From contig NZ_JAGQED010000020.1 in the NCBI RefSeq assembly GCF_018304965.1, positions 23,308 to 87,307 on the forward strand: a stretch of 64,000 nucleotides of DNA, given 5' to 3'. The stretch is from Collimonas antrihumi. Its GTDB lineage: Bacteria > Pseudomonadota > Gammaproteobacteria > Burkholderiales > Burkholderiaceae_D. The notes under the pieces are model-generated. The model was not told where the DNA came from and did not search any database. It saw only the letters and a list, made by a program, of their open reading frames with translations. Positions 53,175 through 63,338 of this stretch are shown one piece after another (within the stretch, counting starts at the first letter, position 1; the number at the start of each line of letters is the position of its first letter). The position numbers were made by a program, and so were the translations under genes.

Positions 53175-56060
53175 TCAGCCAGTATTACGCAAGCCCGCAG
53201 CAATGCCATTGATGCTCAAATGGATGCCACGCTTCACCCTTTCCTCGGTAGTCCGGCCCGCCGCGGTAACGCTGCGGTGGCGCTTGATCAGTTCGACCTG
53301 CAAGTGATTCAGCGGATCGAGATAGGCGAAGCGGTTCTTGATCGAACGCGCCAGCAGAGGATTGCCGGACAAGCGATCCTTGGAACCGGTGATTGCCGAC
53401 AAGATGCTGCTGGTACGCTCATGTTCATCGACGATGCGCTTGAAGATGCTGTTGCGCAGCTTGCGGTCGGTGACCAGCCCGGCGTAGCGCGAAGCCACCG
53501 CCAAGTCGGTCTTCGACAGCACCATGTCCATGTTCGACAGCAGGGTAGCGAAGAACGGCCATTCCTTGTACATGGCGCGCAGTGTCGCCAGTTTCTGGGT
53601 TTTGAGCTTGCTGTCCTTGCCTTCTTCCAGCCAGCTTTCGATCGCGCTGCCGAAACCATACCAGCCCGGTAACAGCAGGCGGCACTGGCCCCAGGAAAAG
53701 CCCCATGGAATCGCGCGTAAATCTTCGATGCGGCGGGTCGCCTTGCGTGAAGCAGGGCGCGAACCGATGTTCAGTTCGGCGATTTCGGCAATCGGCGTCG
53801 CTGCAAAGAAGTAATCGGTAAAGCCTGGGGTTTCATAGACCAGGTTGCGATACGACTGGTAAGCGCGCTCAGACAAGCCATCCATCAATTGCTCGAATTC
53901 GCCTAGTTTTTTGGTCTGCTTGCTGTCGGCATTATTCGGCATCAGGCTGGCTTCCAGCGTTGCCGCTACCAGCAGCTCCAGGTTGCGGCGGCCGATCTCC
54001 GGATTGGAAAACTTGGAGGCGATGATCTCGCCTTGCTCGGTCAGGCGGATCTGGCCGTTGACGGTGCCCGGCGGTTGCGCCAGGATCGCCTGGTAGCTCG
54101 GGCCGCCGCCACGGCCGACAGTGCCGCCGCGGCCATGGAACAGGCGCAGCTTGACGCTGGCGCGATCGAACACGCGCACCAGCTGGATCTCGGCCTTGTA
54201 CAGTTCCCAGTTGGAAGTCAGGAAACCGCCATCTTTGTTGGAATCGGAATAGCCCAGCATGACTTCCTGCAACTGGCCTTGTCTGACGATCAGGCGCGCT
54301 ACCGGCGGCAACGCCATGAATTGCTCCATGATCGCGGCGGCACGGCGCAGGTCGGGAATGGTTTCGAACAGCGGGATCACCATCACATCCAGTGCGCCGG
54401 ATACAGTCGGTTTGCCTTTGCCGGTATCAGGGCGCAGCAGGCCGGTTTCCTGTTGCAGCAACAAGACTTCCAACAGGTCGGATACGGTCTCGGTGTGTGA
54501 AATGATGTAGTTGCGGATCGAGCGCGTACCGTAGCGTTGGCGCATTTCGCCGGCGGCGCGCAGGATAGACAACTCCGAAACTGTTTCGTCGGAGTAGTCG
54601 ATATACGGCGAGTACAACAGGCGCGGTTTAGCCAGTTCGGCCAGCAGCAGCTCGATCTTCTGTTCTTCGCTGAGCTTGTCGTAAGCGCCTTCGACCTGGG
54701 CTTGGGCAAACAGCTCGGTCAAGACCCGCTCATGGACATCGGAACTCTGGCGCATGTCGAGCGAGGCCAGATGGAAACCGAAAATCTCGGAGGCGCGCTT
54801 GAGCGTCGCCAGGCGTGGTTTGATCAATGCGCCGCCGTGATGGGCGCGCAATGAATCTTCGACGATCTGCAGTTCCCCGGTAAATTCCTGCGGCGTAGCA
54901 TAGTGGGCGGCGGCGCCGACTTCCTGGCGCAGGATGTTGGTGGCGCCCAGTTCGCGCGCGGTCGATGCCAGCCGCGCGTAAATCCCGATCAAGGCGCGGC
55001 GATAGGGTTCGTCAGAGCGATGGTCCGAGGTGTCAGGCGAACTTTCCGCCAGCGCCAGCAATTCCTGGTTGACGCTGACCATCAAGGTCGACACCGACAA
55101 CTCCGCACCCAAGGCGTGGACTTCTTCCAGGTAAAAATCGAAAATCGTGGTCGATTGCCGTGTCAGCGCTCGCTGCATGGTGCTGGCGTTGACGTTGGGA
55201 TTGCCGTCGCGGTCGCCGCCGATCCAGCTGCCCATCTGTACGAATGGCGCCAATTCGGTGCTGGCGCCGGCGCTGCCCTGGCGGGCGCGGGTCGGGAACT
55301 GGGTGGCGATTTCACCTTCGATATCATCGTACAGCGCCGGCAGCTCGCGCAGGAAGGTGATGCGATAGTAAGACAGCGCGTTTTCGATTTCATCGGCGAC
55401 GGTCAGTTTGGTATACCGCAGCATGCGGGTTTGCCACAAAGTGGCGATACGGCCGCGCAGCAGCTCAGTGTTGTCGCGCAATTCCTTGGCAGTCAGCGGG
55501 CGATCGCGCTCGGCCAGCAGGCGGGCAATCTCACGCTCTGCATCCAGGATACTTTTGCGTTGGACTTCGGTCGGATGGGCAGTCAGGACCGGCGAAATCA
55601 AGGCGTCTTTCAAGAAACTGCGCACGGTAGCGCCCGATACGCCAGCGTCATCCAACTTGCTCAGCGCATGCGCAACGCTGCCAGCCTGGGCGGCTGATCC
55701 GGCCAGCAGATGGGCGCGGCGACGGCGATTGTGATGCTGGTCTTCGGCGATATTGGCCAGGTGCGAAAAATAGGAAAACGCGCGCACCACCGAATTGGTC
55801 TGGTCGCGCGTGAGTTTTTTCAACAGCTTGTCGAGATCGGCGCCGGCTTGCGGATCCGATTCGCGGCGGAAGCGCACCGCGGTCTGGCGGATGGTTTCTA
55901 CTACTTCAAATACCGAATCGCCCTCTTGTTCGCGCAGCACATCGCCCAGCAAGCGGCCCAGCAGACGAATATCTTCTTTGAGTGGAGCATCTTTGTTGGG
56001 AACGGTTTTTTTTGCCTGGACAGCAGAATTCAATTGTTTTGCCATAATGGACGAGTGCAA
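53175..56060 (-). CDS. ppc: Phosphoenolpyruvate carboxylase
   Basis: 961 residues, or 956 from the second ATG (MAKQLNS). It forms oxaloacetate from PEP and bicarbonate. Signatures: [16 protein letters not shown] (catalytic His), [70 protein letters not shown], and the C-terminal [15 protein letters not shown]. Length and motifs are complete. It is divergent from hemC, an arrangement I associate with Oxalobacteraceae. Confidence 0.97.
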   Translation of the reverse strand: MHSSIMAKQLNSAVQAKKTVPNKDAPLKEDIRLLGRLLGDVLREQEGDSVFEVVETIRQTAVRFRRESDPQAGADLDKLLKKLTRDQTNSVVRAFSYFSHLANIAEDQHHNRRRRAHLLAGSAAQAGSVAHALSKLDDAGVSGATVRSFLKDALISPVLTAHPTEVQRKSILDAEREIARLLAERDRPLTAKELRDNTELLRGRIATLWQTRMLRYTKLTVADEIENALSYYRITFLRELPALYDDIEGEIATQFPTRARQGSAGASTELAPFVQMGSWIGGDRDGNPNVNASTMQRALTRQSTTIFDFYLEEVHALGAELSVSTLMVSVNQELLALAESSPDTSDHRSDEPYRRALIGIYARLASTARELGATNILRQEVGAAAHYATPQEFTGELQIVEDSLRAHHGGALIKPRLATLKRASEIFGFHLASLDMRQSSDVHERVLTELFAQAQVEGAYDKLSEEQKIELLLAELAKPRLLYSPYIDYSDETVSELSILRAAGEMRQRYGTRSIRNYIISHTETVSDLLEVLLLQQETGLLRPDTGKGKPTVSGALDVMVIPLFETIPDLRRAAAIMEQFMALPPVARLIVRQGQLQEVMLGYSDSNKDGGFLTSNWELYKAEIQLVRVFDRASVKLRLFHGRGGTVGRGGGPSYQAILAQPPGTVNGQIRLTEQGEIIASKFSNPEIGRRNLELLVAATLEASLMPNNADSKQTKKLGEFEQLMDGLSERAYQSYRNLVYETPGFTDYFFAATPIAEIAELNIGSRPASRKATRRIEDLRAIPWGFSWGQCRLLLPGWYGFGSAIESWLEEGKDSKLKTQKLATLRAMYKEWPFFATLLSNMDMVLSKTDLAVASRYAGLVTDRKLRNSIFKRIVDEHERTSSILSAITGSKDRLSGNPLLARSIKNRFAYLDPLNHLQVELIKRHRSVTAAGRTTEERVKRGIHLSINGIAAGLRNTG

Positions 56061-56211
56061 TCAGCTTTTCTGGGGTGGGAACGAAGGGCTTGTAACTGGT
56101 TAAACGCGCTCTCTATGCAATATATATAATTTGATATAGAGAGTACAACTGGGACAGTCGGGAGCGCATGCTAAAATCCGGCGCAAAAAATACGTGTTTT
56201 ATTACGCGTTT

Positions 56212-56240
56212 TTGACAAAATTCGTTAGCGACTAGATAAC
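56212..56240 (+). promoter_or_regulatory. Promoter of the hemCDXY operon
   Basis: TTGACA (56212-56217), 17-base spacer, GATAAC (56235-56240), about 45 bases before the hemC start. Confidence 0.65.
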
Positions 56241-56285
56241 TCTATCCTGACTGCGTTTGCTGCATCTGCGTTGCAAAGCTAAAAT

Positions 56286-57239
56286 TTGAAAGAACCTGTG
56301 GCTAAAATATCCTCCCCTAGCAAGTTGGTGATTGCATCACGTGAAAGCCGGCTGGCCATGTGGCAAGCGGAACACGTGCGCGCGCGGTTATCTGCATTAT
56401 ATCCAGAATGTAATATAGAAATCCTCGGAATGACCACCCGCGGCGATCAAATTCTTGATCGGACCTTATCCAAGGTCGGCGGCAAGGGCTTGTTCGTCAA
56501 GGAATTGGAAGTAGCAATGGAGGAAGGCCGTGCAGATCTGGCGGTCCATTCGCTCAAGGATATGCCGATGGAACTGCCGCCCGGTTTTGCGCTGAGCGCG
56601 GTGCTGGAGCGTGAAGACCCGCGCGACGCTTTCGTTTCAAACGACTACGCCAGCCTGGAGCAATTGCCTGCCGGCGCTATCGTCGGCACCAGCAGCCTGC
56701 GGCGCCAGGCCCTGATCGCGGCGCGCTTTCCTTTGTTGCAGATCAAACCTTTACGCGGCAATCTCGATACGCGTCTGGGCAAGCTGGATCGCGGCGAATA
56801 TGCTGCCATCATCCTGGCCGCGGCCGGTCTAAAACGGCTCGGCCTGGCCGCGCGCATCAAAGCCCTGATCGAGCCGGAGCAGAGTTTGCCGGCGCCGGGG
56901 CAGGGCGCGATGGCGATCGAGATCCGCGCCGACCGCGCCGACCTGCACGAAATACTCGCACCCTTGAATCATTTGCCGACAGAGCTGGCGGTGACCGCAG
57001 AGCGCACCTTGTCGCGCGCCTTCGGCGGCAGTTGCCAGATTCCGCTGGCGGCGTTTGCCACCATCAGCGGCGACCAGATGCGTTTGCGAGCGATGATCGC
57101 TACACCGGACGGCCTGCGGGTGGCGATTGCCGATGCCAGCGGCGCGGCCGATGCGCCTGAGGTGCTAGGGGAGCAGATCGCGGCAGCGCTGGAAGCGCAA
57201 GACGCAGCGGCCATTCTCGCGCTCTGCAAGGACGCCTAG
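56286..57239 (+). CDS. hemC: Porphobilinogen deaminase (hydroxymethylbilane synthase)
   Basis: 317 residues from a TTG at 56286; GTG 56298 is an alternative and no ATG is available before the conserved core. [66 protein letters not shown] and the dipyrromethane-cofactor C250 in [10 protein letters not shown] are all present. It links four porphobilinogen to hydroxymethylbilane. First gene of the hem operon. Confidence 0.95.
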   Translation: MKEPVAKISSPSKLVIASRESRLAMWQAEHVRARLSALYPECNIEILGMTTRGDQILDRTLSKVGGKGLFVKELEVAMEEGRADLAVHSLKDMPMELPPGFALSAVLEREDPRDAFVSNDYASLEQLPAGAIVGTSSLRRQALIAARFPLLQIKPLRGNLDTRLGKLDRGEYAAIILAAAGLKRLGLAARIKALIEPEQSLPAPGQGAMAIEIRADRADLHEILAPLNHLPTELAVTAERTLSRAFGGSCQIPLAAFATISGDQMRLRAMIATPDGLRVAIADASGAADAPEVLGEQIAAALEAQDAAAILALCKDA

Positions 57240-57341
57240 TGCTAGCGCTAGTGTTACTGTTACAGCGATTACAGCGGTTGAAGCGGCTACAGCGAAGCGA
57301 TTTTGCCGATTTTGCCTTATGCCGGCAGGTAGACGGCAGCC

Positions 57342-58133
57342 ATGCAACCTAGCCCACTCTCAGTCTCGCATCCGATTGTCATCACCAGGCCGGCGGCGCA
57401 AGCCGGGGCGCTGGCGCAGCAGATCGCGGCACGCGGCCGGCAGCCGGTGATTTTCCCTTTGCTGGAAATCCTGCCATTGAGCGACAGTGCGCTTTTGCAA
57501 GCCGTCCTGAGCCAGCTCGATACCTACGCATTGGTGGTGTTTGTCAGCCCGAACGCGATCGACGCCGCGTTCCGGCATATCGCCAGCTGGCCGCGGCAGG
57601 TTCCCATCGGGATTGTCGGCGAGGGCAGCCGCGCGGCGCTGGCGCGGCATGGCCTGACGGCGCACAACGCCACCATCTTCAGCCCGCCGGATCCGGCCAA
57701 GACCGATTCCGAAGGATTGTTGCTGGCGCTCGACTTGAATGCCTTGCGCGGCCGCCAGGTGTTACTGGTGCGCGGCGAAAGCGGCCGCGAATTTTTTGCC
57801 GACAGTTTGCTCGCGGCCGGTATCAAGGTGCAGGCCGTAGCGGCTTACCGGCGTCAGGCGCCTGTCCTTGATGACGCCTTGAAAGTCCGCTTGCAACAAC
57901 TGCTGGATACCGAAAACGACTGGATACTGACCAGTTCCGAAGCGCTCAGGCACCTGATGGACCTTGTCCATGCGCTTGAAAACAGCGCCGGTGTTGCAAA
58001 AATCCAACAGCAGAAACTCCTTGTCCCACATGCCCGCATTGCCGAAACAGCACATGCGCTTGGATTTACCGATGTGACTCTCACCGGCTCAGGCGACGAA
58101 CGGCTACTCGACGCGTTACAATTCCCGCTATGA
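57342..58133 (+). CDS. hemD: Uroporphyrinogen-III synthase
   Basis: 263 residues. The fold is poorly conserved but recognisable: [70 protein letters not shown] and DWILTSSEALRHL. It cyclises hydroxymethylbilane with inversion of ring D. It lies between hemC and hemX and overlaps hemX by four bases (ATGA). Confidence 0.93.
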   Translation: MQPSPLSVSHPIVITRPAAQAGALAQQIAARGRQPVIFPLLEILPLSDSALLQAVLSQLDTYALVVFVSPNAIDAAFRHIASWPRQVPIGIVGEGSRAALARHGLTAHNATIFSPPDPAKTDSEGLLLALDLNALRGRQVLLVRGESGREFFADSLLAAGIKVQAVAAYRRQAPVLDDALKVRLQQLLDTENDWILTSSEALRHLMDLVHALENSAGVAKIQQQKLLVPHARIAETAHALGFTDVTLTGSGDERLLDALQFPL

Positions 58134-59338
58134 ACGAATCGATACCCACTCCAGAATCGAACCAGCCTGCTGGTCCTGCCGTCAGTGCGACGACATCGCC
58201 ATCGTCAGCCGCGCAACCTGTGCTGCAACCTTATGTTATCGACAAGGGCAAGAGCTCAAAGCGGGGGCTTGGCCTGGTCTACGGCATATTGCTGTTGCTG
58301 GCCGTGCTGCTGGCAGCGCAATGGTGGGTGATGCACACCGAGAACAACAAGCTGCGTCAGGAAATAGCGCGCCGCCTGCAAGTCGGCGACAGCACCAATA
58401 CCGAGACCAAGGTACTGGTCAAGTCGGTGCAGGATGAGTCCAAGGAATTGCAGGGCAAGGTCAGTGTGCTGGAAAGCAAGCAGGTCGAAGCGCAAAGCCA
58501 GCAACTGGCGCTCGAGCAGTTATACAAGGATTTGTCCCGCAATAGCGACGACTGGACCCTGGCCCAGGTGGAAGACGTGCTGTCGACCGCCAGCCAGCAA
58601 TTGCAACTGGCGGGCAACGTCCAGGGCGCGCTGATCGCGCTGCAGAACGCCGACAAGAACTTGTCGCGCTCCGACAAGCCGCAATTCATCATCGTGCGCC
58701 GCGCCATCGCCAGCGATATCGAAAAACTGAAAGCTTTGCCGACGCTGGACGTCACCGGCATCGCCGTGCGGCTTGACAGCATCATCGGCCAGATCGACAG
58801 CATGCCGCTGTTGTCCGATGAAAAGCCGATCGTCGGCGTCAGCAAACCGAATAACCAGGCTGTCGTCAGCAGCAAGCCAAAAGCCGCCGATGTTAGCAGT
58901 ACTGGCAATACCGGCAATGTCGCCAAATCGCAAGCTGCGGCCGATGCCGTGGTGACTGACTGGAAGAACAGCTTGAAGGATAAATGGCAAAGCTGGAGCA
59001 GCGAGATATGGACCGAAATCAGCCAGCTGATCCGGGTCCGTACTGTCGATACGCCTGAGGCCTTGCTGTTATCGCCAACCCAGGCTTACTACGCCAGGGA
59101 GAATCTGAAGCTGCGTTTGCTTAACGCCCGTCTCGGCCTGCTGTCGCGTAACGAATCGGCATTCCGCAGCGACCTGATTGCCGCCCAGGAAACCATCACC
59201 AAGTATTTCGACACGCGCGCCAAGCAGACCCAGACTGTGCAGACTTTGCTGAAACAAGTCCAGAGCAGCAATCTCTCGATCACCATGCCGGCGCTGGATA
59301 GTCCAGCGGCGATCCGTACTTACAAAGGCAAGCCATAG
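58130..59338 (+). CDS. hemX: HemX family membrane protein
   Basis: 402 residues: a Ser/Pro-rich cytoplasmic N-terminus, one span at about 45-64 (LGLVYGILLLLAVLLAAQWW), a coiled-coil-like periplasmic stretch (ELQGKVSVLESKQVEAQSQQ) and the conserved C-terminal region (AYYARENLKLRLLNARLGLL). It is often annotated as uroporphyrinogen-III C-methyltransferase, but the methylase domain is absent, so that name would mislead. It probably scaffolds heme-pathway enzymes at the membrane. Translationally coupled to hemD. Confidence 0.9.
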   Translation: MNESIPTPESNQPAGPAVSATTSPSSAAQPVLQPYVIDKGKSSKRGLGLVYGILLLLAVLLAAQWWVMHTENNKLRQEIARRLQVGDSTNTETKVLVKSVQDESKELQGKVSVLESKQVEAQSQQLALEQLYKDLSRNSDDWTLAQVEDVLSTASQQLQLAGNVQGALIALQNADKNLSRSDKPQFIIVRRAIASDIEKLKALPTLDVTGIAVRLDSIIGQIDSMPLLSDEKPIVGVSKPNNQAVVSSKPKAADVSSTGNTGNVAKSQAAADAVVTDWKNSLKDKWQSWSSEIWTEISQLIRVRTVDTPEALLLSPTQAYYARENLKLRLLNARLGLLSRNESAFRSDLIAAQETITKYFDTRAKQTQTVQTLLKQVQSSNLSITMPALDSPAAIRTYKGKP

Positions 59339-59342
59339 TCCT

Positions 59343-60539
59343 ATGCGATTCTTTCTCCGGCTTGTTGCTCTGTTTGCGGTCGCCATCGGCCTGGCTGTGG
59401 TGGCGCGTTACAACCCCGGTAATGTGGTGCTGTTTTTCCCGCCATACCGGATTGACCTGTCACTGAATTTTTTCGTTGTAGCGCTGGCGATTCTATTCAT
59501 CATCCTGTACGTGGTGATCCGGGCGATCCGGGTTACCCAGAAGTTGCCTGCACGCGTGATCGGCTATCGCCGCCACAAGCGTGAAACCACGGCCAATAAC
59601 GCTTTGCGCGATGCCCTCAAAGCTTTGTTCGAAGGGCGTTTCGGCCAGGCTGAAAAAGCCGCCACGCGCGCCGCCGAGCTGCCCGACAACCTGGGTGTAG
59701 CGGCCTTGCTAGGCGCCCGTGCCGCACATCGCATGGGACAACCCGAGCGACGCGATATCTGGCTGGCCAGCATCGAAGAGGACGAACCGCTGAAAACGGC
59801 GCGCCTGATTACCACGCTGGATCTGCTGGTAGATGAACATAAGTCGCAGGCGGCGCTGCAAACCGTCGATGAACTGAACGCCCGCGGCACGCGCCATATC
59901 CACGCCTTGCGGTTGGCCCTGAAAGCCAACCAGCAAGCCAAGAACTGGCCGGAAGTGTTGCGTCTGGTACGCAACCTGGACAAGCACGACGCCTTGCATC
60001 CAGCCTTGTCGACGCGCTTGCGCGAACTGGCATACGACGGTTTGTTGTCGGACGACGCCCACGATGGCGAATCGATTACCCGCTTGTGGGCCACGGTGCC
60101 GAGCGAAGACCGGGTCAAGCCGTTCATCGCCATGCGCGCCGCCAACGCGTTCAACAAGTGCGGTTTGCATGCCGAAGCCCGCGCCATTGTAGAAAAATCC
60201 CTGGCAATGGAGTGGGACCAGCGTTTGCTGCCGGTCTATCGCGATGCTGCAGCTGCAGAAGCTACGCCTGCGTTGTTGTCGCAAATCGAGCATTGCGAAC
60301 ATTGGGCAATCAAGACGCCGAACGATGCCGAGCTGGCATTGACCTTGGGCACCTTCTGCTTCAAGCAAAAATTATGGGGCAAGGCCCAGCGTCACCTGGA
60401 ACAGGCATTGTCGGACTCGGTAGTGCCAGCCACGGTGCGTGAAGCGCATCTGAAACTGGGACAATTGCATGAGGCGATCGACCAGCAGGCACTGGCAGCG
60501 GAACATTATCGGCAATGTGCGCTGGCGACCATGCTGTAG
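59343..60539 (+). CDS. hemY: HemY protein, TPR-containing membrane protein
   Basis: 398 residues. Two spans at about 5-22 and 42-62 (FFVVALAILFIILYVVIRAI) flank the conserved NPGNVVLFFPPYRIDLSL; TPR-like helices follow (FGQAEKAATRAAELPDNLGV, LALTLGTFCFKQKLWGKAQR). This is the proteobacterial HemY, not the protoporphyrinogen oxidase of the same name in Firmicutes. It starts four bases after hemX; a strong terminator follows. Confidence 0.93.
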   Translation: MRFFLRLVALFAVAIGLAVVARYNPGNVVLFFPPYRIDLSLNFFVVALAILFIILYVVIRAIRVTQKLPARVIGYRRHKRETTANNALRDALKALFEGRFGQAEKAATRAAELPDNLGVAALLGARAAHRMGQPERRDIWLASIEEDEPLKTARLITTLDLLVDEHKSQAALQTVDELNARGTRHIHALRLALKANQQAKNWPEVLRLVRNLDKHDALHPALSTRLRELAYDGLLSDDAHDGESITRLWATVPSEDRVKPFIAMRAANAFNKCGLHAEARAIVEKSLAMEWDQRLLPVYRDAAAAEATPALLSQIEHCEHWAIKTPNDAELALTLGTFCFKQKLWGKAQRHLEQALSDSVVPATVREAHLKLGQLHEAIDQQALAAEHYRQCALATML

Positions 60540-60588
60540 GCGACTATATCCGCGCTGGCGGCACGCAATCCTGAAACTATCCTGAAGC

Positions 60589-60640
60589 GGGGCAGAGTTA
60601 TTTACGCAATTTCATGGCGTAAAACTCTGCCCCTTTTTTT
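60589..60640 (+). terminator. Terminator of the hem operon
   Basis: GGGGCAGAGTT (60589-60599) and TTACGC pair with GCGTAA and AACTCTGCCCC (60617-60633), followed by seven T. The GGGGCAGAGT arm recurs at 8783 and around 52936. Confidence 0.9.
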
Positions 60641-60748
60641 GCCTGCCTTCTTTCTGTTTTTACCGTTGTTTATCGATAATCCGTGAAGACCTTTTTTTGC
60701 CTAGTGTTGTTTTTAGCAACCCTGGAAGAAAGCGGATTCGTCGTGATT

Positions 60749-60777
60749 TTGTTGAAAACGCAATCGTCGCCTATACT
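60749..60777 (+). promoter_or_regulatory. Promoter of the CNNM/CBS gene
   Basis: TTGTTG (60749-60754), 17-base spacer, TATACT (60772-60777), 33 bases before the TTG start at 60810. Confidence 0.6.
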
Positions 60778-60809
60778 TGTCATCCGTCATTACCCATGAA
60801 AGAGATTCA

Positions 60810-62132
60810 TTGAACAACCTGTTATTGGTTATCGCAGCATTATTTCTGGTAGCACTCAACGGTTTTTTTGTTGCTGCCGAATTCGGTTTAGTCAAATTAC
60901 GCCAGACCCGCATTCGCGCCATCGCCAAGACGCAAGGCTTGCGCGGCCGCATTCTGGCGACAGTGCATCACCAGCTGGACGCTTATCTGTCCGCGTGCCA
61001 ACTCGGTATTACGCTCGCCTCGCTGGGGCTGGGCTGGATCGGTGAACCGGCATTTGCCAGCCTGTTGCAGCCGGTATTCGGCTGGATCGGCATCACTTCA
61101 CCGGAACTGATACACGGCATTTCGTTCTTCTTCGCCTTCTTCCTTATTTCATTCCTGCACATCGTGATCGGCGAACTCGCGCCCAAGACCGTCGCGATAC
61201 GCAATCCCGAAGTGATCGGGCTGTGGTGCGCCTTGCCCTTGTATGGTTTCTACTGGGCCATGTATCCGGCTATCTGGGTGCTCAACGCCAGTGCCAACTG
61301 GATCTTGCGTATGGCGGGGCTGGGCGGCGTTCACGGCCATGATGCGCAGTATTCGGCAGACGAGCTGAAGTTGATTTTGCGCGGCAGCCACGCCGGTGAA
61401 AAATTCAACCGTGAAGAATGGAAAGTGCTGGCGCAGTCACTCGATTTCAGCGAGCTCGAAGTGTCCGACCTGATGCGCCCGATCAATGAGATCACCGCCT
61501 TGCACCAGGCGCGCAGCCTGCAGGAAAACCTGCAAACCATCTACCGCCACCGCTTTAGCCGTTATCCCTACTTTGACCAGGGCGGCATCAATGTACTGGG
61601 CGTGATCCATCTCAAGGATTTGTTTATTGCGCAACAGGAAGGCAAGTCGATCGACAGCCTGAGTGCCTATCTGCGGCCGGTGGAATATGTCTCGCCGCGC
61701 ATGGCGGCATTGGAGTTGTTCCGCCGCTTCCGCACCGGCGCGCCGCATTTTGCCATCATCGGCAAAAAGGGTACTAAGCCGGAAGGTTTTATCACCCTCG
61801 ATAATTTGCTGGGCGCGATGGTGGGTGAGATCCGCGATGAATTCCGGCGTAACGATAATGAATGGAGCCGCCTGGATGACGGTACCTTGCTGGGCAAGGG
61901 CAGCTTGCCGATCTTCAGCCTGGAACGGATACTTGGCATCGACGTCGTGATTGACGGCGATGAAGATGTCGACTCGGTTGGCGGCCTGATCATGGCCAAG
62001 TTGGGCGATTTGCCGCATGAAGGGCAGAAAATCGAATTCGACGGGTTCGATATCGTGGTCAAGAAAATGAATGGGCCGCGGATTGTGCTGGTGAAGGTGT
62101 ATCCGGCGCAGCGTGCGGCTGATGCTGAATAG
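60810..62132 (+). CDS. CNNM/CBS-domain membrane protein (hemolysin C / CorC-related family)
   Basis: 440 residues from TTG 60810, which has GAAAGAGA upstream and lies downstream of the likely promoter. Order: CNNM/DUF21 membrane domain (NNLLLVIAALFLVALNGFFV, LGITLASLGLGWIGEPAF, HIVIGELAPKTVAIRNPE) to about 190; two CBS motifs at about 205-330 (VSDLMRPINEITAL, GVIHLKDLFI); and the CorC/HlyC C-terminal domain (SVGGLIMAKLGDLPHEGQKI). Relatives take part in Mg/Co transport or efflux; the hemolysin label is historical. Confidence 0.9.
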   Translation: MNNLLLVIAALFLVALNGFFVAAEFGLVKLRQTRIRAIAKTQGLRGRILATVHHQLDAYLSACQLGITLASLGLGWIGEPAFASLLQPVFGWIGITSPELIHGISFFFAFFLISFLHIVIGELAPKTVAIRNPEVIGLWCALPLYGFYWAMYPAIWVLNASANWILRMAGLGGVHGHDAQYSADELKLILRGSHAGEKFNREEWKVLAQSLDFSELEVSDLMRPINEITALHQARSLQENLQTIYRHRFSRYPYFDQGGINVLGVIHLKDLFIAQQEGKSIDSLSAYLRPVEYVSPRMAALELFRRFRTGAPHFAIIGKKGTKPEGFITLDNLLGAMVGEIRDEFRRNDNEWSRLDDGTLLGKGSLPIFSLERILGIDVVIDGDEDVDSVGGLIMAKLGDLPHEGQKIEFDGFDIVVKKMNGPRIVLVKVYPAQRAADAE

Positions 62133-62144
62133 GTGGATTGCTGA

Positions 62145-62173
62145 TTGCGATCACGTCGATGACTGTTTATAGT
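62145..62173 (+). promoter_or_regulatory. Promoter of the C4-like locus
   Basis: TTGCGA (62145-62150), 17-base spacer, TATAGT (62168-62173). It would start a leader transcript near 62180. Confidence 0.5.
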
Positions 62174-62202
62174 CGATCAATCCCTGAAAAAGAAGGGATC
62201 GG

Positions 62203-62239
62203 GTTTGACAGCCTGCTACACAAAACGCGCAAAAACCGC
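62203..62239 (+). promoter_or_regulatory. Leader target sequence complementary to the C4-like RNA
   Basis: TTGACAG (62205-62211) and ACACAAAACGCGCAAAAACC (62218-62237) are complementary, in antiparallel order, to CTGTCAA and GGTTTTGCGTTTTGT inside the downstream C4-like RNA. This is the a/b target arrangement of phage P4 immunity. A TTG-initiated 67-codon frame from 62205 overlaps the region and may be a leader peptide. Confidence 0.6.
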
Positions 62240-62254
62240 GACATGCGGTTTTTT
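62231..62254 (+). terminator. Terminator in the C4-like leader
   Basis: AAAAACCGC (62231-62239), loop GACAT, GCGGTTTTT (62245-62253) and more T. It overlaps the antisense target, so pairing with the C4-like RNA could decide termination. Confidence 0.75.
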
Positions 62255-62278
62255 TATGCGTACCATCACGTTCTCCAC

Positions 62279-62356
62279 GGGCGGCGGTGGTAAGGAGCCT
62301 TCGGGCTGCCGGTTTTGCGTTTTGTACCGGTCTGTCAACCTTGCCATCTGTCGCCC
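62279..62356 (+). ncRNA. C4-type antisense RNA (phage P4 immunity-like)
   Basis: The closing stem is GGGCGGC (62279-62285) with GTCGCCC (62350-62356), extended by GGTGG (62286-62290) with CCATC (62344-62348). Inside, AGCC-TTCG-GGCT (62296-62307) forms a tetraloop hairpin, followed by the antisense stretch GGTTTTGCGTTTTGT (62311-62325) and GGTCTGTCAACC (62329-62340). Arrangement and sequence match the C4 antisense RNA class as I remember it from P4/P1-type prophages. Confidence 0.7.
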
Positions 62357-62404
62357 TCCCAGTTTGAAAGCTGGATGCGGCTTCACGCAACTCTGGAGAT
62401 CGTC

Positions 62405-62758
62405 ATGACCTGCATCAACACGTCCCACCAATTTTCCCAAACTGCCGCTCGATCAGAGCATCAATCTTTTTCATTGCTGGCCGATGGGCTGCGATTCGAT
62501 GCATCGGCACAATTCATGGCGCTTACATTGGATCTGAGCCAAGGCATCAAAACCTGCTTGTCGCTGATTCATGCGAGCCATCTGGCGCGCGAGGAGGACG
62601 ATGATGCTTGTCCGCCCATGCTCAACGTGGGCGATACCGAGTGTTTGACGCGGATGGTGATAGCTGCTGCTGGAGTGTTGTCCGAGCGGGCGGGGAGTCA
62701 TATTGATATCCTCAACGCTTTGCACATGAAGTCCGGGGAGCAGATGCTGTCTAATTGA
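62405..62758 (+). CDS. Small protein downstream of the C4-like locus, unknown function
   Basis: 117 residues from ATG 62405, with CTGGAGATC just upstream. The sequence is helical (LLADGLRFDASAQFMALTLD, CLTRMVIAAAGVLSERAGSH). No family recognised. Its place behind a C4-type leader suggests a phage-derived gene controlled by antisense RNA, as for icd/kil-type genes of P1 and P4, though the sequence does not resemble those products. Confidence 0.6.
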   Translation: MTCINTSHQFSQTAARSEHQSFSLLADGLRFDASAQFMALTLDLSQGIKTCLSLIHASHLAREEDDDACPPMLNVGDTECLTRMVIAAAGVLSERAGSHIDILNALHMKSGEQMLSN

Positions 62759-62907
62759 GCCATCTCGCGGTAAATGCAGTCAAATGTGCGGAGCCAATTA
62801 TTGAAAAAATTGGGAGACGACGCTTGGAAGTGCGATATTGCTGATAGTATAAGATCGTTGCCGAAGCGAAACCTATTCGATATTTTTCACTCTTGCCTGA
62901 AAATTTC

Positions 62908-63264
62908 ATGCGCCTGAAAATAATTGCGATCCCGATCATTGGATGCTTGTTCACGTCGGCCCATAGCGCACCATCGAGTAACGTTATAACGACGAAAGCT
63001 ATTTTGCTTCCATCTACATGCGGAAAAATCGAGTACCCGAAAAGCTCTCTGGCGTTAAATGAAACTGGAACTGTAGTCGTGAGTTTACACGTATCAAAAG
63101 AAGGGCAAATTATGGACACAAAAATCGAGGTATCTAGCGGTCATTCCGTATTAGATTTAGCAACCGTCAACGGATTCAGTCAGTGCGAATTTACAGCAGC
63201 AAAAAAGAATGATGTAGCTGTGGATTCGTGGACTAAGGTGAAATATATCTGGCAGACCGAGTAA
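62908..63264 (+). CDS. Secreted TonB C-terminal-domain-like protein
   Basis: 118 residues from ATG 62908 (five more if the TTG at 62893 is used). A signal peptide (MRLKIIAIPIIGCLFTSAHS) precedes a short domain with YPKSSLALNETGTVVVSLHV, GQIMDTKIEVSSGHSVLDLA and TKVKYIWQ, the strand-helix-strand pattern of TonB C-terminal modules. It lacks the usual Pro-rich spacer and membrane anchor, so it is not an energy transducer itself. Two Cys may form a disulfide. Lower GC than the core genes; likely acquired. Confidence 0.6.
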   Translation: MRLKIIAIPIIGCLFTSAHSAPSSNVITTKAILLPSTCGKIEYPKSSLALNETGTVVVSLHVSKEGQIMDTKIEVSSGHSVLDLATVNGFSQCEFTAAKKNDVAVDSWTKVKYIWQTE

Positions 63265-63338
63265 CGGTATTCGCTGGCTTCACTGCCACTCTGATTTGAC
63301 GTAGCCTTTCTGAAGGCACGAGGTAGGAGGAGTAATCA

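Noticed and set aside
58130..59338. Uroporphyrinogen-III C-methyltransferase
   Set aside because: The common database name for HemX does not fit: the protein has a membrane span and coiled coil but none of the SAM-dependent tetrapyrrole methylase motifs.
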